DNA of 64,000 bases. Source: Arion vulgaris. Its lineage: Eukaryota > Mollusca > Gastropoda > Stylommatophora > Arionidae. The notes below the pieces were generated by a model that worked only from the letters and a program-made list of their open reading frames with translations, made no database searches and was not told the DNA's origin. Below, one piece after another: positions 52,081 through 62,900 of this stretch. Where the stretch lies: contig CM036755.1 in the NCBI GenBank assembly GCA_020796225.1, positions 60,376,652 to 60,440,651 of the forward strand, in the 5' to 3' direction. The first letter of the stretch is position 1. Every line of letters begins with the position of its first letter. Position numbers and translations under genes: made by a program.

Positions 52081-52570
52081 GTAACTTCTGTGTCGATACG
52101 TATTAAAGAAAATACATCTCCCAGCATGTATTCTCCCAGTGGCAACGTATGGGTGTAAAGCATGGACATTTGACAAGGCGATGGAAAAACATATATCTGC
52201 TTTGGAATATAAATGTTACAGAAGAATTCTTCGTATGTCATGAACAGAGAATAGAACAAATAGATATATTCAGAAAGAAATCAAAATCAAAGAAAACTGG
52301 CTGATGCTACAAATAAGAAAGAGAAAGTTTAAGTATTTTTTTGGGACATATAAAGGGGCACGAATGGCTGGAGAAGACCATCATGAAAGGAGGCATCCCG
52401 ACAAACGAGAAGAGAAAGACCGTGGAGAAGATGGATTCAGGGTGTAACTGATGGTTTGAGCATGACGGCCGCAGAGGCAGGACATCTAGCTTATGGGAGA
52501 GAGAGAGATTCTGAAGGATTATTGAGGTCGCAACATTCACTTCAGAACAAGCTATCTGATTAGATGATAT
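52080..52570 (+). mobile_element. LINE fragment L-B, longer copy
   Basis: Plus-strand LPATYGCKAWTF-type wording at 52130-52170, then KTIMKGGIPTNEKRKTVEKM-like and DGLSMTAAEAGHLAYGRERD, ending AGAACAAGCTATCTGATTAG. Confidence 0.75.
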
Positions 52571-53080
52571 ATATATATAGAGAGAGAGGGAGAGGGGGTT
52601 GCAGGGAGAAAGAGAGTGAGTGTGTGAGAGAAAGAGAGGGAGAGAGATATAGAGAAAGATTGGAGAGAAAAGTAGTAGAAGATAGACTAAACAAGGATAA
52701 TATCAAGATCATGGCAGATTTACTGATGCTGAAAAAGGGCGTACGAAAACACAGATAAGAACTCTAAATATCTGATAATTTTTGTGTCTAACAAATGTAT
52801 TCCTCAACCTTTCTTTGTCTAATTTCTTACAATCCTTCATTTGGGCGATGAAGGACACCATGATGATACTGAAGTGTAAGAAAATGTTTTGTAAACTAAA
52901 GGTAAGAGCGGTTGGTAGATATTAAGTATCAGATAGAAACAGGTAAGTTAACACATTTTGTTAGCTGAAATCTTATCAACTATTCTTATACAGTTTAGAA
53001 AGAAACAAAAATGTCCGCAGCCTTTTAAGATCTTAGGTTAGACCACATCTGTAAAATAGCTAACACCAACGAAGGAAACA
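52570..53080. other. Unassigned segment with GA-rich start
   Basis: GA-rich sequence at 52578-52660, then plain AT-rich DNA. No gene. Confidence 0.45.
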
Positions 53081-53084
53081 ACCT

Positions 53085-53880
53085 CGGAGAGCTCTTAAAT
53101 GAATTTCTTTTGCAGACGATCAGGCAATCATATCAACAACAGAAGAACAGCTACAACAACACATCAACAGACTCCAGTTAGCACGTAACGATTACAACAT
53201 GAGAATAAACATTGACAAAACAGAAGTAATGACATTCGCCAGAGAGGAAAGCACTACCAATATCTCCATCGACAATCGCTCACTAAATCAAGTAAAAGAT
53301 TTTACATACCTGAGGAGCATTTTTCAGCAAACGGAAGAATAACTAATGAAATTCAACACAGATGCAACAAAGCAAATCAAATGATAGGGCAAATGGCGCC
53401 AATTTGAAGATGCAAACACGTCACCATGAACACAAAATGAGCAATGTTCAACACAATCTTTCTCCCACATTATGTTACCAGTGCCAAACCTGGACGCTGA
53501 CAACAAACGATAGAAGAAAACTAGTCACAACAGAGATGAAGTGTCTACGCAGAATGCTGGGTGTAACAAGAAGAGACCGGTTGAGAAATGAAGACATCAG
53601 GAAAAAGTGGGTACAACATCAGTACTAGACTTCATCAAGAAACAACAAATTAAATGGTTCGGCCACGTAAGCAGATTACCATCAAGTGCACCTCAAAGAG
53701 CAATGCTGCTCCGATACAATGGGTACAAAGCAAAAGGCCGGCCACGCAAAAGATGAACCTCAGAGATAACAGAGGCAACGAAAGAGACTATTTACAAAGC
53801 GCATACTAGGGCCCGTTTTAGAAATCTCTTCCTGACCTGAAGCTGTGAGGCAAACAGGATTCGAGAAAGAAAGAAAGGTT
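53085..53880 (+). mobile_element. LINE fragment L-A, with reverse-transcriptase FADD box
   Basis: FADDQAIISTTEEQLQQHIN (FADD codons at 53108-53119) is the metal-binding box of reverse transcriptase. It is followed by RLQLARNDYNMRINIDKTEV, then a YL-x-S box, SATLCYQCQTWTLTTNDRRK and the WFGHVSRLP end. Several frame changes and stops. This copy shows what the 1-395 fragment belongs to. The clade is not certain. Confidence 0.85.
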
Positions 53881-54146
53881 ATGATGTTCCTGTCCTTTCT
53901 TATTTAAACTCCTAGTGTGCAGGTGGTAGGATGGCCAACTCCTTACCTCACGCATACAACGTCGAGTGGTCAATTGAACTACAGCCAACTCTAACTGGGC
54001 CTGATAACCTAGTTTAAGTTGGGGGCTCTAATATAAATATATATGTTTGATAGAGCACTGCAAGTTTTGTTGCAATTTTACTCAATGCTGTTAGTCAATG
54101 GTTATTTAATGGTGAAAAACATTCATAATATTGATATTCATTATTA

Positions 54147-54285
54147 TCCAATTTTTTCGATGTTTTTTATTTACTATTGTAGCTTTCCTAGTTCCTACAT
54201 GAGTCGCCTCTTGCGACATGCCTTGTAGGTCGCAATGTAACTATCCTTTGCTTCCCCCGTGGGTCCCGGCACCACACTGGCGCAA
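54147..54285 (-). mobile_element. S3 SINE, head half
   Basis: CGATGTTTTTTATTTACTAT to GTCCCGGCACCACACTGGCG, with GAGTCGCCTCTTGCGACATG in the middle. The tail half is missing. Confidence 0.72.
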
Positions 54286-54299
54286 CGAATAAGGTAAAT

Positions 54300-54440
54300 A
54301 AATAGACAGTAAACAAGTATTGAGGACCTCCGGAAAAAATAATTTACTAAACACAGAATTCGAACCACAACTTTTACTTCTTACGGCACCCATCGCTTAT
54401 CTCTGCAGAAAAGCTGTACTTTTAGAGAGCAACCTGCTAG
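54300..54440 (-). mobile_element. SINE-like piece, second copy of the 8.56-kb type
   Basis: GACCTCCGGAAAAAATAATT, then ATTCGAACCACAACTTTTAC and TTCTTACGGCACCCA, as at 8560-8720. Confidence 0.4.
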
Positions 54441-55190
54441 CTCTAGTTAGATCGTGTGTCTGATAGTCTTAATATCAATATTTTCTGTCTATCTCCTGCA
54501 GCTCTCTCGAGTTCTTCTTTATATTATTGAACTCTGCCTCCAAAAATCTGGTCTCCGTGTGTATCTCTGCCTCAATTTCTTTCGCTGTATTTGTGTATTC
54601 CAGAAAGGACCCTTTTTGTTATGTTTCCCTCTGGTTTTCTTAAAGTGTGTCCTATCCAGCGCCAGCATCTTTTTTAACCTCTTGGTTCACTGGAATCTGT
54701 CTTGTTTTCTCTCTTACTCCTTTCTTTTACATCTTCTAAATTTTCATGATGACTCTGCAAATTTTTATTGTGCATATCTTTGCATTATTTCTAGGTTATG
54801 TCTTTCTAATCCTGCTAATCAGTTCCCCAAATCTCTTCAAGACTAAGAACATAAATTAAATGAAATTAGATCACTGTCGGATTGCTAGCTAGACCTGTCA
54901 CAATGTCTTCAAAATACCCTAGATGAGTCATACGGTGCACTAGTCTTTTACATTCAGGTTAAAATCCACAAATTTCATTTGACTTCTTCAACTGTCACTG
55001 CCATCTGTTTTTATTAGTTTTTTACTGCAGTGTTTGTAATAAAACTAGATTTTTATAGACGATGTTATTAGTGTTAATTCAAACCTTGATATATTTTGTA
55101 TCCATCTCCAAATGTGCGTCACTTTTTCTGCACGCTTGTCGACTAGAACATTCGCATTTTCGACAGAAAAAATTGTTATTCTATGTTTGT
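54440..55190 (-). other. Probable decayed LINE end, then unassigned
   Basis: On the minus strand the 54540-54720 part gives DRTHFKKTRGKHNKKGPFWN and similar wording, like a mutated GHTLRK...ALRW LINE end. The rest is AT-rich and unassigned. Confidence 0.35.
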
Positions 55191-55196
55191 TACTTT

Positions 55197-55555
55197 TTCT
55201 TCTTCAAACGCTGCATATCGACCACTTGTTAACCACTCTGTGTGATTTGTATATGATCCGAGCCTAAAAAAGGATTGTACGTTGTGCCAGTTATGCGCCT
55301 ACAACTAGGCCAGCATATCAGATTTCTGCGAGGCTTTCTTTTTACTAAGGTAGTTTTCCTTTCCCCCCTCCTACCTCAGACGCCTCTTACCTCAGACTAC
55401 CTCAGATGCCTTTTACCTCAGACTACCTCAGATGCCTCTTACCTCAGACTACCTCAGACGCCTCTTACCTCATACTACCTCAGATGCCGACATGCCTTGT
55501 AGGTCGCAACGTTACTATTCTTTGCTCACAATGAAAGCCCCGGCCACACATGGGC
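55197..55555 (-). mobile_element. S3 SINE with an internal expansion
   Basis: CTTCTTCAAACGCTGCATAT (tail) to GAAAGCCCCGGCCACACATG (head). At 55370-55490 the block CTACCTCAGA-x-GCCTCTTA is repeated several times, where other S3 copies have it once. Confidence 0.82.
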
Positions 55556-55601
55556 GAGCTTTTTGTCTACTAAATAGTAGCTTTTAGAACTGAGAATCCA
55601 G

Positions 55602-55788
55602 CGTGTTCTTATCGCGTTGGACAGCGTTGTGACAAGCCCTCTGCGGATTCAATTCCGCGTGCTGGCTGAAAAAGCCACAGGTTCCCCAGATTCACGGTGT
55701 TCGTGGCACCGAACCGAAGGGTTATGATGCCCATGGCACCGAGCCGAAGAGCTGAAAGTTCAAGTTCTTCTGGATCAGGGAAAAAAAA
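55602..55788 (+). mobile_element. S1 SINE, plus strand
   Basis: TATCGCGTTGGACAGCGTTG and GCGGATTCAATTCCGCG (B-box-like), then CGGTGTTCGTGGCACCGAAC and ATGCCCATGGCACCGAGCCG, with an A-rich tail. Confidence 0.82.
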
Positions 55789-56047
55789 GTAGAATGTATT
55801 TTACGATGACGTCACAGAGAAATTTCTGCATAAAGAAAAAAAAGAATATATCTGATCTTCAAGTGAAACATGTAAGTGGAAATATGTACTATTTAAAGAA
55901 TAAATTTTCCCAGTTCAATAACTATCGCTGCGTAATTGTATATATAGTTGGCTTTTCAATTCAAAGGAAAGAGAGGTTCAATATTATGGCACACATTCAT
56001 ATTAAGTAGCAGCACACCTATTTCGCATTATCAGGATACGCCACTGG

Positions 56048-56180
56048 AGGGCACATCCGATTTCTGCGACGTTTTTTATTTACTAAGGTAGCTTCCCTAG
56101 ACCCTTACCTCAGCCGTCATTTACAACATGTTTTGTAGGTCGCAGTGTTAATATTCTTTGCTCCCCTTGCAAGCCCCGCA
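56048..56180 (-). mobile_element. S3 SINE, head half
   Basis: CACATCCGATTTCTGCGACG to CCTTGCAAGCCCCGCAATAC. The tail half is missing. Confidence 0.7.
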
Positions 56181-56189
56181 ATACACTAT

Positions 56190-56770
56190 ATATATATATA
56201 TCAAGTGCAAGTACATATATGTTTAGACACAAAGAACAGCCGCCTTACTTTTGATTTGGCATCTCGTTTCAGATCTTCATAAAAATCTGTAGAAATCTCA
56301 ATTTCAAACCAGACGATTTACAAATCTAACATAAAACTGGTTTGTTGTGAATGTCTTCCATAATTATACCTGGCAATGCCAAACTTAGATCAAAGAATCC
56401 ACCGAGGTTTTTGTCATTGAGGGTGAATTCGGAAAGTGGCAAGTCTTGCACTTTCAACCTGTCTTCACGGGAGATAATTGTTGAATACATTTTCTCCAGC
56501 TATATCACTGCAATTCTCTTAATCCATGGTCTGACCATTTTCACCGACGATTCTCGTTATCTGTTGGAGGAATCTCGCGAGACGACAGCGGGTTGTATGT
56601 ACACTTATATTACATTGGAATGTCTGGTATGAGCTGCAGGAATCTTCCTTGGGATGGTTCCACTAAGAAAGTAATGTAAAGTATGTGAGAAATTATGTCT
56701 CTCTACGCTCACTTAAACGCTTGTTTTTCTGGGAGGTCGGTCTTCATTTATAAACGACGGAGAAACGCGG
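56190..56770. other. Unassigned segment
   Basis: A plus-strand frame at 56351-56632 (93 codons, SSIIIPGNAKLRSKNPPRFL) has no recognised domain or splice sites. No repeat seen. Confidence 0.4.
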
Positions 56771-56773
56771 GTC

Positions 56774-56890
56774 TTTGTGGCTAAGTGGGTTAAGCCTTGG
56801 CCTTGCGTTCAAACGTCGTGGATTCGAATCCGGACTGTTGCATATGTTCACGAAAATTTCTCGGAGACTAAGGAAACAGAGAGTTGGGGA
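56774..56890 (+). mobile_element. S6 SINE, head part
   Basis: TTGTGGCTAAGTGGGTTAAG and GGATTCGAATCCGGACTG are tRNA-like boxes. The body is cut off after CTCGGAGAC. Confidence 0.65.
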
Positions 56891-56929
56891 GAGACATGGT
56901 TGATTCTGCTGGTAAGCATAGCATTACTT

Positions 56930-58395
56930 GAAGAAAAACAAAATTAATAAAAGACAACATAACAACAGAAGAAATAGAAGCAACAGGCGAATTGGGCATA
57001 GGCGTTTTAACAAAATTATTCAATGACATCTACAACACTGGATATGTACCCAAAGATTTACGACAATCCATTTTTATAGCACTACCAAGAAAGCAGGAAC
57101 GATAGAATGCGAAGAACACCGCACAATCAGCCTCATGAGTCACGTAACAAAACTACTTTTCAGCATTATTATGAGAAGGGTACGAAACAAAATAAGACCA
57201 GAAGTTAAGGAAGAACAATGTGGCTTTGTTGAACGCAGAGGAACAAACAACGCAATATATACAATAAGAACAATAATGGAAAGATCAATAGAAATGAAGT
57301 TGGACTTATACCTATGTTTCATAGACTACGCGAAAGCTTTCGATAACGTAAAACATGGAGAAATAATCAGCATGTTAGAAAATATAAATATTGATGGTAA
57401 AGATCTTAGACTGATCAAGAATTTGTACTGGCAACAAACCGCAGCCATTAGACTAGAGAGTAAGATTGGAATCTATCAGGCGATACAGTTAGGAGTACGA
57501 CAAGGGTGCGTACTCTCACCAGACCTATTCAACTTATATAGTGAAAACATCATGAGATCTATAGTAGAAAAGACAGGAATAGCAGTCGGTGGACAAAATA
57601 TAAACAACCTAAGGTACGCTGATGACACAATTCTCATGGCTACAAATGAACACGATCTGCAAGACTTGATAGACATACTAGTGAGAGAAAGTGAAAAGAA
57701 AGGATTAAGCATGAATATAAAGAAAACAGAGGTTATGGTTGTCTCCAAGAAACAAGAAACACCAACATGCAATATCAAAATAAATAACACAACACTGAAA
57801 CAAGTCCATCGATTCAAGTATCTAGGAACATTCTTAACACCAGATGGAAGATGTACAACAGAGATTAGGAGTAGAATAGCACAAACGAAAGCAGCTTTTA
57901 TGAAAATGAAGAACACACTATGCGTGAACTCACTACCAATGACACTGCGAAAACGAGTACTCCAATGCTATATTGAACCAATTCTTATGTATGGCAGCGA
58001 ATCATGGACACTGAACAAACAATCAATACGATCATTGAAAGCCACAGAGATGTGGTTTTACAGAAGAATGTTGAGAATTCCATGGACAGCAAAGAAAACA
58101 AACGTGGAGGTTTTAAATCAGGCCTGCACACAAAGAAACCTTATCAAAGAATAAGAATCCGACAATCAAGGTTCTTCGGGCATATAATGCGAAGAGAAGG
58201 TTTAGAACATTTGGTGACTACAGGTAAAATTCAGGGAAGGAGAGATCGTGGAAGACAGAGGGAGAAGATGTTGGATGGCCTGACATCATGGTTCGACAAA
58301 ATATCGACGTCAGAACTGATTACATGCACCAAGCAAAGAGAGTTGTGGAGAGACATGATCGCCTACGCCGGCAGGCATGGCACTTGATTGATTGA
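56930..58395 (+). mobile_element. LINE L-E, 5'-truncated, longest reverse-transcriptase copy
   Basis: It begins inside the protein (TTEEIEATGELGIGVLTKLF, then a frame change near 57090), runs through the reverse-transcriptase core and ends with RQSRFFGHIMRREGLEHLVT and DMIAYAGRHGT, followed by a TTGATTGATTG tail. A non-A simple tail and this C-terminal end fit the RTE clade. No endonuclease part is present. Three shorter copies lie at 5.8, 12.9 and 27.3 kb. Confidence 0.9.
57135..58154 (+). CDS. Non-LTR reverse transcriptase, partial (RTE-like)
   Basis: A 339-codon frame with the ordered reverse-transcriptase blocks: [34 protein letters not shown] (motif A, first catalytic Asp), [19 protein letters not shown] (motif B), [11 protein letters not shown] (motif C, YADD at 57615-57626), [11 protein letters not shown], and [12 protein letters not shown] (thumb side). 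Then come [15 protein letters not shown] and [13 protein letters not shown]. Such enzymes copy LINE RNA at a nicked target. The frame ends early: near 58150 it shifts into the frame of 58004-58387, which holds the rest of the C-terminus. Both ends are therefore damaged and the copy is not expected to move. The listed start is simply the first ATG; the true protein began far upstream. Confidence 0.88.
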   Translation: MSHVTKLLFSIIMRRVRNKIRPEVKEEQCGFVERRGTNNAIYTIRTIMERSIEMKLDLYLCFIDYAKAFDNVKHGEIISMLENINIDGKDLRLIKNLYWQQTAAIRLESKIGIYQAIQLGVRQGCVLSPDLFNLYSENIMRSIVEKTGIAVGGQNINNLRYADDTILMATNEHDLQDLIDILVRESEKKGLSMNIKKTEVMVVSKKQETPTCNIKINNTTLKQVHRFKYLGTFLTPDGRCTTEIRSRIAQTKAAFMKMKNTLCVNSLPMTLRKRVLQCYIEPILMYGSESWTLNKQSIRSLKATEMWFYRRMLRIPWTAKKTNVEVLNQACTQRNLIKE

Positions 58396-58404
58396 ATATA
58401 TTTC

Positions 58405-58697
58405 TTTATACTAGTGACAACTGTTATAAGAAAGAGAAGATAGAGATATGTTGGGCACACCTTGAGGAGAAATGATCAACGAATATCAAAGCAGGCATTG
58501 AAATGGGATGCAAAGATTTCAAGAAAGAGAGAACGACCTAGGGAGACCCTGAAACGAACTTTGCTGAGAGAGGCAAGAAATATCGGTCTCAGTTTCATGG
58601 AGGAGATTGAGCGAGTTGCCCAGGATAGAACGGTATGGAGAAATTGCATGCAGGTCCTATGTAACGTATAACGGTACGAGAGGAATTATTATTATTA
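58405..58697 (+). mobile_element. LINE fragment L-C with (ATT)n tail
   Basis: RRNDQRISKQALKWDAKISR, LKRTLLREARNIGLSFMEEI, ERVAQDRTVWRNCMQVLCNV, then GTACGAGAGGAATTATTATT. Confidence 0.82.
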
Positions 58698-58805
58698 TAT
58701 TTCTCTATAAATGATTGTTTCTGCGGTTCACAACTTTGATTCTCCGAAAGGCGTTAATTCTTACTTTCATGTTTGTTGACCTACATGCTTTGATATAACC
58801 AAAAC

Positions 58806-60461
58806 CGCCCGAGTGGTTACCGGGGCCCAAATTTGGGGTGTAAATAATATAACCACTGTTGCCTGCCATGCATGTCGTAAGAGGCGTCTAGAGGTTTGGC
58901 TGAAATCGGATGCATGTGTCCGCTAGGGAATGCCAACCCGAAACAAATGCTTACAGAAAACGGATGCACAAGACCGTAAGACGCATAACATGGCGCAACG
59001 ACCCTTCACAATCAGGAATGAGATAACGGATTCTACAGTCGCCAATCTGCCTCGGAAAATTAGCCTCGCAGTAAGGATGTCAGACCTACCATCACGAGGG
59101 TGGCCAAAACTTACTGCGGAAGAGGTCGGCACAAACAGGGAAGCAGAAATCATAGGAATTATATCCTACATAACTGTCCCCAGTATGCAGAGTTGAGAAG
59201 AAAGAGGTGGCCCACTTACACCAGCCAAAACAAACTGTATGGCATGGCTGTTAATCTGAGGCAGACGGTGCCTTTATTAGAGAATCCGAAATCCCAATCT
59301 AGTAAGAACGCGGAAGACAAACTGTATGGCGGGGCTGATAATCTGAGGCAGACGGCTGCCTTTATTAGAGAATCCGAAATCCCAAACTAGTGAGAACGCA
59401 GAAGACAAACTGTATGGCGTGGCTGATAATCTGAGCAGACGGCTGCCTTTATTAGAGAATCCGAAATCCCAATCTAGTGAGAACGCAGAAGACAAACTGT
59501 ATGGCGTGGCTGATAATCTGAGCAGACGGCTGCCTTTATTAGAGAAATCCGAAATCCCAATCTAGTGAGAACGCAGAAGACAAACTGTATGTCGGGGCTG
59601 ATAATCTGAGGCAGACGGCTGCTTTTATTAAAGAATCTGAAATCCCAATCTAGTGAGAACGCAGAAGACAAACTGTATGGTGTGGCTGATAATCTGAGGC
59701 AGACGGCTGCCTTTATTAGAGAATCCGAAATCCCAATCTAGTGAGAACGCAGAAGACAAACTGTATGGTGTGGCTGGTAATCTGAGGCAGACGGCTGCTT
59801 TATTAGAGAATCCGAAATCCCAATCTAGTGAGAACGCAGAAGACAAACTGTATGGTGTGGCTGGTAATCTGAGGCAGACGGCTGCTTTTATTAGAGAATC
59901 CGAAATCCCAATCTAGTGAGAACGCAGAAGACAAACTGTATGGTGTGGCTGGTAATCTGATGCAGACGGCTGCTTTTATTAGAGAATCCGAAATCCCAAT
60001 CTAGTGAGAACGCAGAAGACAAACTGTATGGTGTGGCTGATAATCTGAGGCAGACGGCTGCTTTTATTAGAGAATCCGAAATCCCAATCTAGTGAGAACG
60101 CAGAAGACAAACTGTATGCGTGGCTGATAATCTGAGGCAGACGGCTGCTTTTATTAGAGAATCCGAAATCCCAATCTAGTGAGAACGCAGAAGACAAACT
60201 GTATGGCGTGGCTGATAATCTGAGGCAGACGGCTGCCTTTATTAGAGAAATCCGAAATCCCAATCTAGTGAGAACGCAGAAGACAAACTGTATGGCGTGG
60301 CTGATAATCTGAGCAGACGGCTGCCTTTATTAGAAAATCCGAAATCCCAATCTAGTGAGAACGCAGAAGACAAACTGTATGGCGGGGCTGATAATCTGAG
60401 GCAGACGGCTGCTTTTATTAGAGAATCCGAAATCCCAATCTAGTGAGAACGCAGAAGAAGA
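58806..60461 (+). mobile_element. SVN composite SINE-LINE-VNTR element, longest copy
   Basis: A 1656-bp unit between ATAACCAAAAC (58795-58805) and ATAACTAAAAC (60462-60472). Parts in order: an S2-type head (GCCCGAGTGGTTACCGGGGC to GGATGCATGTGTCC, about 115 bp); a unique middle (58920-59180); a LINE polyprotein end (HNCPQYAELRRKRWPTYTS, NKLYGMAVNLRQT); 14 units of about 88 bp; and a short GAAGAAG tail. The middle gives MAQRPFTIRNEITDSTVANL in one frame. The outer duplication shows the whole thing was inserted as one piece. It is non-autonomous: no reverse transcriptase is encoded. Confidence 0.9.
59220..60460 (+). repeat. 88-bp tandem array inside the SVN element, 14 units
   Basis: Units start GACAAACTGTATGGCGTGGC and hold GATAATCTGAGGCAGACGGC, TTTATTAGAGAATCCGAAAT and CTAGTGAGAACGCAGAA. 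Unit lengths are 86-90 bp. Each unit spans the last codons of the LINE protein (DKLYGVADNLRQTAAFIRES), its stop and the start of the tail. The unit length is not a multiple of three, so the frame moves from unit to unit. Confidence 0.95.
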
Positions 60462-60599
60462 ATAACTAAAACAATTTTCGTTTGTAAAGTTGAATACTGC
60501 GTGCCTCAGCTTAATGAGGTTTAATAACTTACATTTTAAAAAAACCAAAAATACAACAAAGTTTTTCTAGTGCCTGGAAATGACATATAATAATACTCT

Positions 60600-61025
60600 A
60601 TGAATTACTTCATTATTTTTTATTTCAACTCCCAACTGAGACCAGATCTTCAACAAACTTCTTCCAGCTCTTCCTCTCTCTTGCCATCCCTTCCATTTTT
60701 TCCATGTTTTACATATCCTTTTAATATCATCCTCCAGCTCTCTTCTCCAGGTATTTCTATGCCTTCCCCTACTCCTCTTTCCCTGTGGGTTCTGAAACAG
60801 TACCTGTCTTGCAATGCTTCGGATCGGTCTTCTCAATGTGCGTCCTATCCATCAGCAGCATCTCTTCCTGAGCTTTATCTCCAATAGTATCTGCTTAGTT
60901 CTTTTAGTTTCTCGTTCGTAATCTAATCATACCATCTCAGTCCCTCTATTTTACGTAAACACACATTTATAAAGGTCTGTAGTTTTCTAGTGGTTTCCTT
61001 TGTTGTCCTCCATGTTTCCGAGTCA
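60600..61025 (-). mobile_element. LINE fragment L-H
   Basis: The minus strand is open for 89 codons: RRPIRSIARQVLFQNPQGKR, RGRHRNTWRRELEDDIKRIC, KTWKKWKGWQERGRAGR. Same family as 24.03-24.28 kb. Confidence 0.78.
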
Positions 61026-61079
61026 TTACTTCATTATTTACTAGGAGATAATTTAAAGAAAGACCTGATTATAGGAGCA

Positions 61080-61330
61080 TCACAGTAATCGTAATGGCAC
61101 AGGTCATGACGAGAAAATGATGATGTGTCGGTATACCCTGCGGAAGACACAGTCGAGTGACACTAGACAAACACTTGAATGAAACCCGCAGGGGAGTAGG
61201 GGATGTCCTAAACAGACCTGGAGACGGAGTCTTTTTGAGGTGCCGAATGATGATGAAATACCTGGGAAGCCATTCAGAAAACCGCCAGAGAACGGGAAAA
61301 GTGAAGACCAACTGTTGAAATAATATGTTC
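61080..61330 (+). mobile_element. LINE-end fragment, same type as 22.34-22.56 kb
   Basis: CACTTGAATGAAACCCGCAG, AAACAGACCTGGAGACGGAG and CTTTTTGAGGTGCCGAATGA mirror, on the opposite strand, CTTGTGGGTTCCACTCAAGT and CGTCTCCAGGTCTGTTTAGG at 22.5 kb. Confidence 0.65.
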
Positions 61331-61775
61331 CATAAGGGACGGAGATCAATAAGTGAATAGTTGAAAGAACGAGGATGGAAAAGAAATTAATATAATTATA
61401 AATACAAACAAATAAATAAGTACAGCAAAGCTAATGAACAATATAACAAACAGACAGCGTAACTGACAGAAACCAGCTCTCACTATCACTATAACCTGGT
61501 CTCATGCCCGTCCACGTTAATTGGAGTCAAATGTAATGAAAATCACATCCGAGTTTAGGACAAGTAACAAAGATGTGATTGAAATCGGGCAGACATCAAC
61601 ACTTAAATTCGACGGGCCGTAAAGCTGTTGGTCGATCCCAGTTCATTGTTATGGCCACTGACCATTCCCGTCTGTGTCTGTTTCCTGTCACAGAGGCGTT
61701 GCTTGTCAGAAACTGAGGGAGGTCGGTGAGGCATTATTTTATCATCAAGCAGTGAATTATTGTTCCTTTAATTGT
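61330..61775. other. Unassigned segment
   Basis: No gene or repeat recognised. Confidence 0.45.
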
Positions 61776-61779
61776 CTTG

Positions 61780-62180
61780 TTCATTAGTGAAATGAGATGT
61801 TTGAGGAAAACGGTAAATAAAACAAGAAGAGACCATATAAGAAATGAGGAAATTAAAAGAACAGTCGGAAGAACACCTGCTATGAGATTCAATGAAAAAC
61901 AGAGACTCAAATGGTTTGGCCACTTGGTGATAATGAACCCGAATACACCAGTTCCAAGAGCATACAACCTGAGAACGGAAACATCAAGAGGAAGGGGCAG
62001 ACCAAGAAAAAGATGGATTGATGAAGTTACACACATCTTAAAACTCCATAATACCACAGCATATCAAGCAATCGAGTGTGCACTATATCGAAAGCCGATC
62101 ATCTTGTTAAACCTGCGACTTCCAACGACAAAAAGCAGAGAAGGACTAAAGAAACAGAAAAAAAGTTCGTTATTGTTCTT
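61780..62180 (+). mobile_element. LINE fragment L-F, open copy
   Basis: Open for about 130 codons: EMRCLRKTVNKTRRDHIRNE, NEKQRLKWFGHLVIMNPNTP, SRGRGRPRKRWIDEVTHILK, LHNTTAYQAIECALYRKP. It ends A-rich (AAAAAGCAGAGAAGGAC) and is followed at once by the 87-bp array. Confidence 0.82.
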
Positions 62181-62710
62181 CTACTTCTTCAATGATCCAT
62201 CGGCGCCTTAGCTTCGGTACCAATGCTCGATAGTAAGTATAATCTACTAGAGAACTGTATTGTTCTACTCCTTCTTCAATGATCCATCGGCGCCTTAGCT
62301 TCGGTACCAATGCTCGATAGTAAGTATAATCTACTAGAGAACTGTATTGTTCTACTCCTTCTTCAATGATCCATCGGCGCCTTAGCTTCGGTACCAATGC
62401 TCGATAGTAAGTATAATCTACTAGAGAACTGTATTGTTCTACTCCTTCTTCAATGATCCATCGGCGCCTTAGCTTCGGTACCAATGCTCGATAGTAAGTA
62501 TAATCTACTAGAGAACTGTATTGTTCTACTCCTTCTTCAATGATCCATCGGCGCGTTAGCTTCGGTACCAATGCTCGATAGTAAGTATAATCTACTAGAG
62601 AACTGTATTGTTCTACTCCTTCTTCAATGATCCATCGGCGCCTTAGCTTCGGTACCAATGCTCGATAGTAAGTATAATCTACTAGAGAACTGTATTGTTC
62701 TACTCCTTCT
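62180..62710. repeat. 87-bp array, 6 near-identical copies
   Basis: The unit holds CTTCTTCAATGATCCATCGG, CGCCTTAGCTTCGGTACCAA, TGCTCGATAGTAAGTATAAT and CTACTAGAGAACTGTATTGT. Copies differ at about one base, so the array is young. As 87 is 29 codons, the minus strand stays open through all copies (RRRWIIEEGVEQYSSLVDYT repeated); there is no other sign that it is translated. Confidence 0.95.
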
Positions 62711-62900
62711 TGCTTTCGCCTGTTTTGAATTCAGACAAGTCAAGTCTTCCTTGTCAGCTTCTCTCTGATTTTGTGTGAAGGCTTACTTTCATTATTATCA
62801 GTATCCCTCGCAATACAGTGTCTTCCTTCTCCGACCTCAGAGGTCAATCGTAGTACTGAAGAACTGAGGTGTCTGTAGATCGTCTACCTAATCCCAAAGG

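Noticed and set aside
59277..60263. Several 70-95 codon minus-strand frames in the 88-bp array
   Set aside because: They are antisense shadows of the array; the sense strand explains the sequence as a LINE protein end.
62170..62658. A 162-codon repetitive protein gene on the minus strand
   Set aside because: The frame exists only because the tandem unit is 87 bp; no start context, splice sites or domain.
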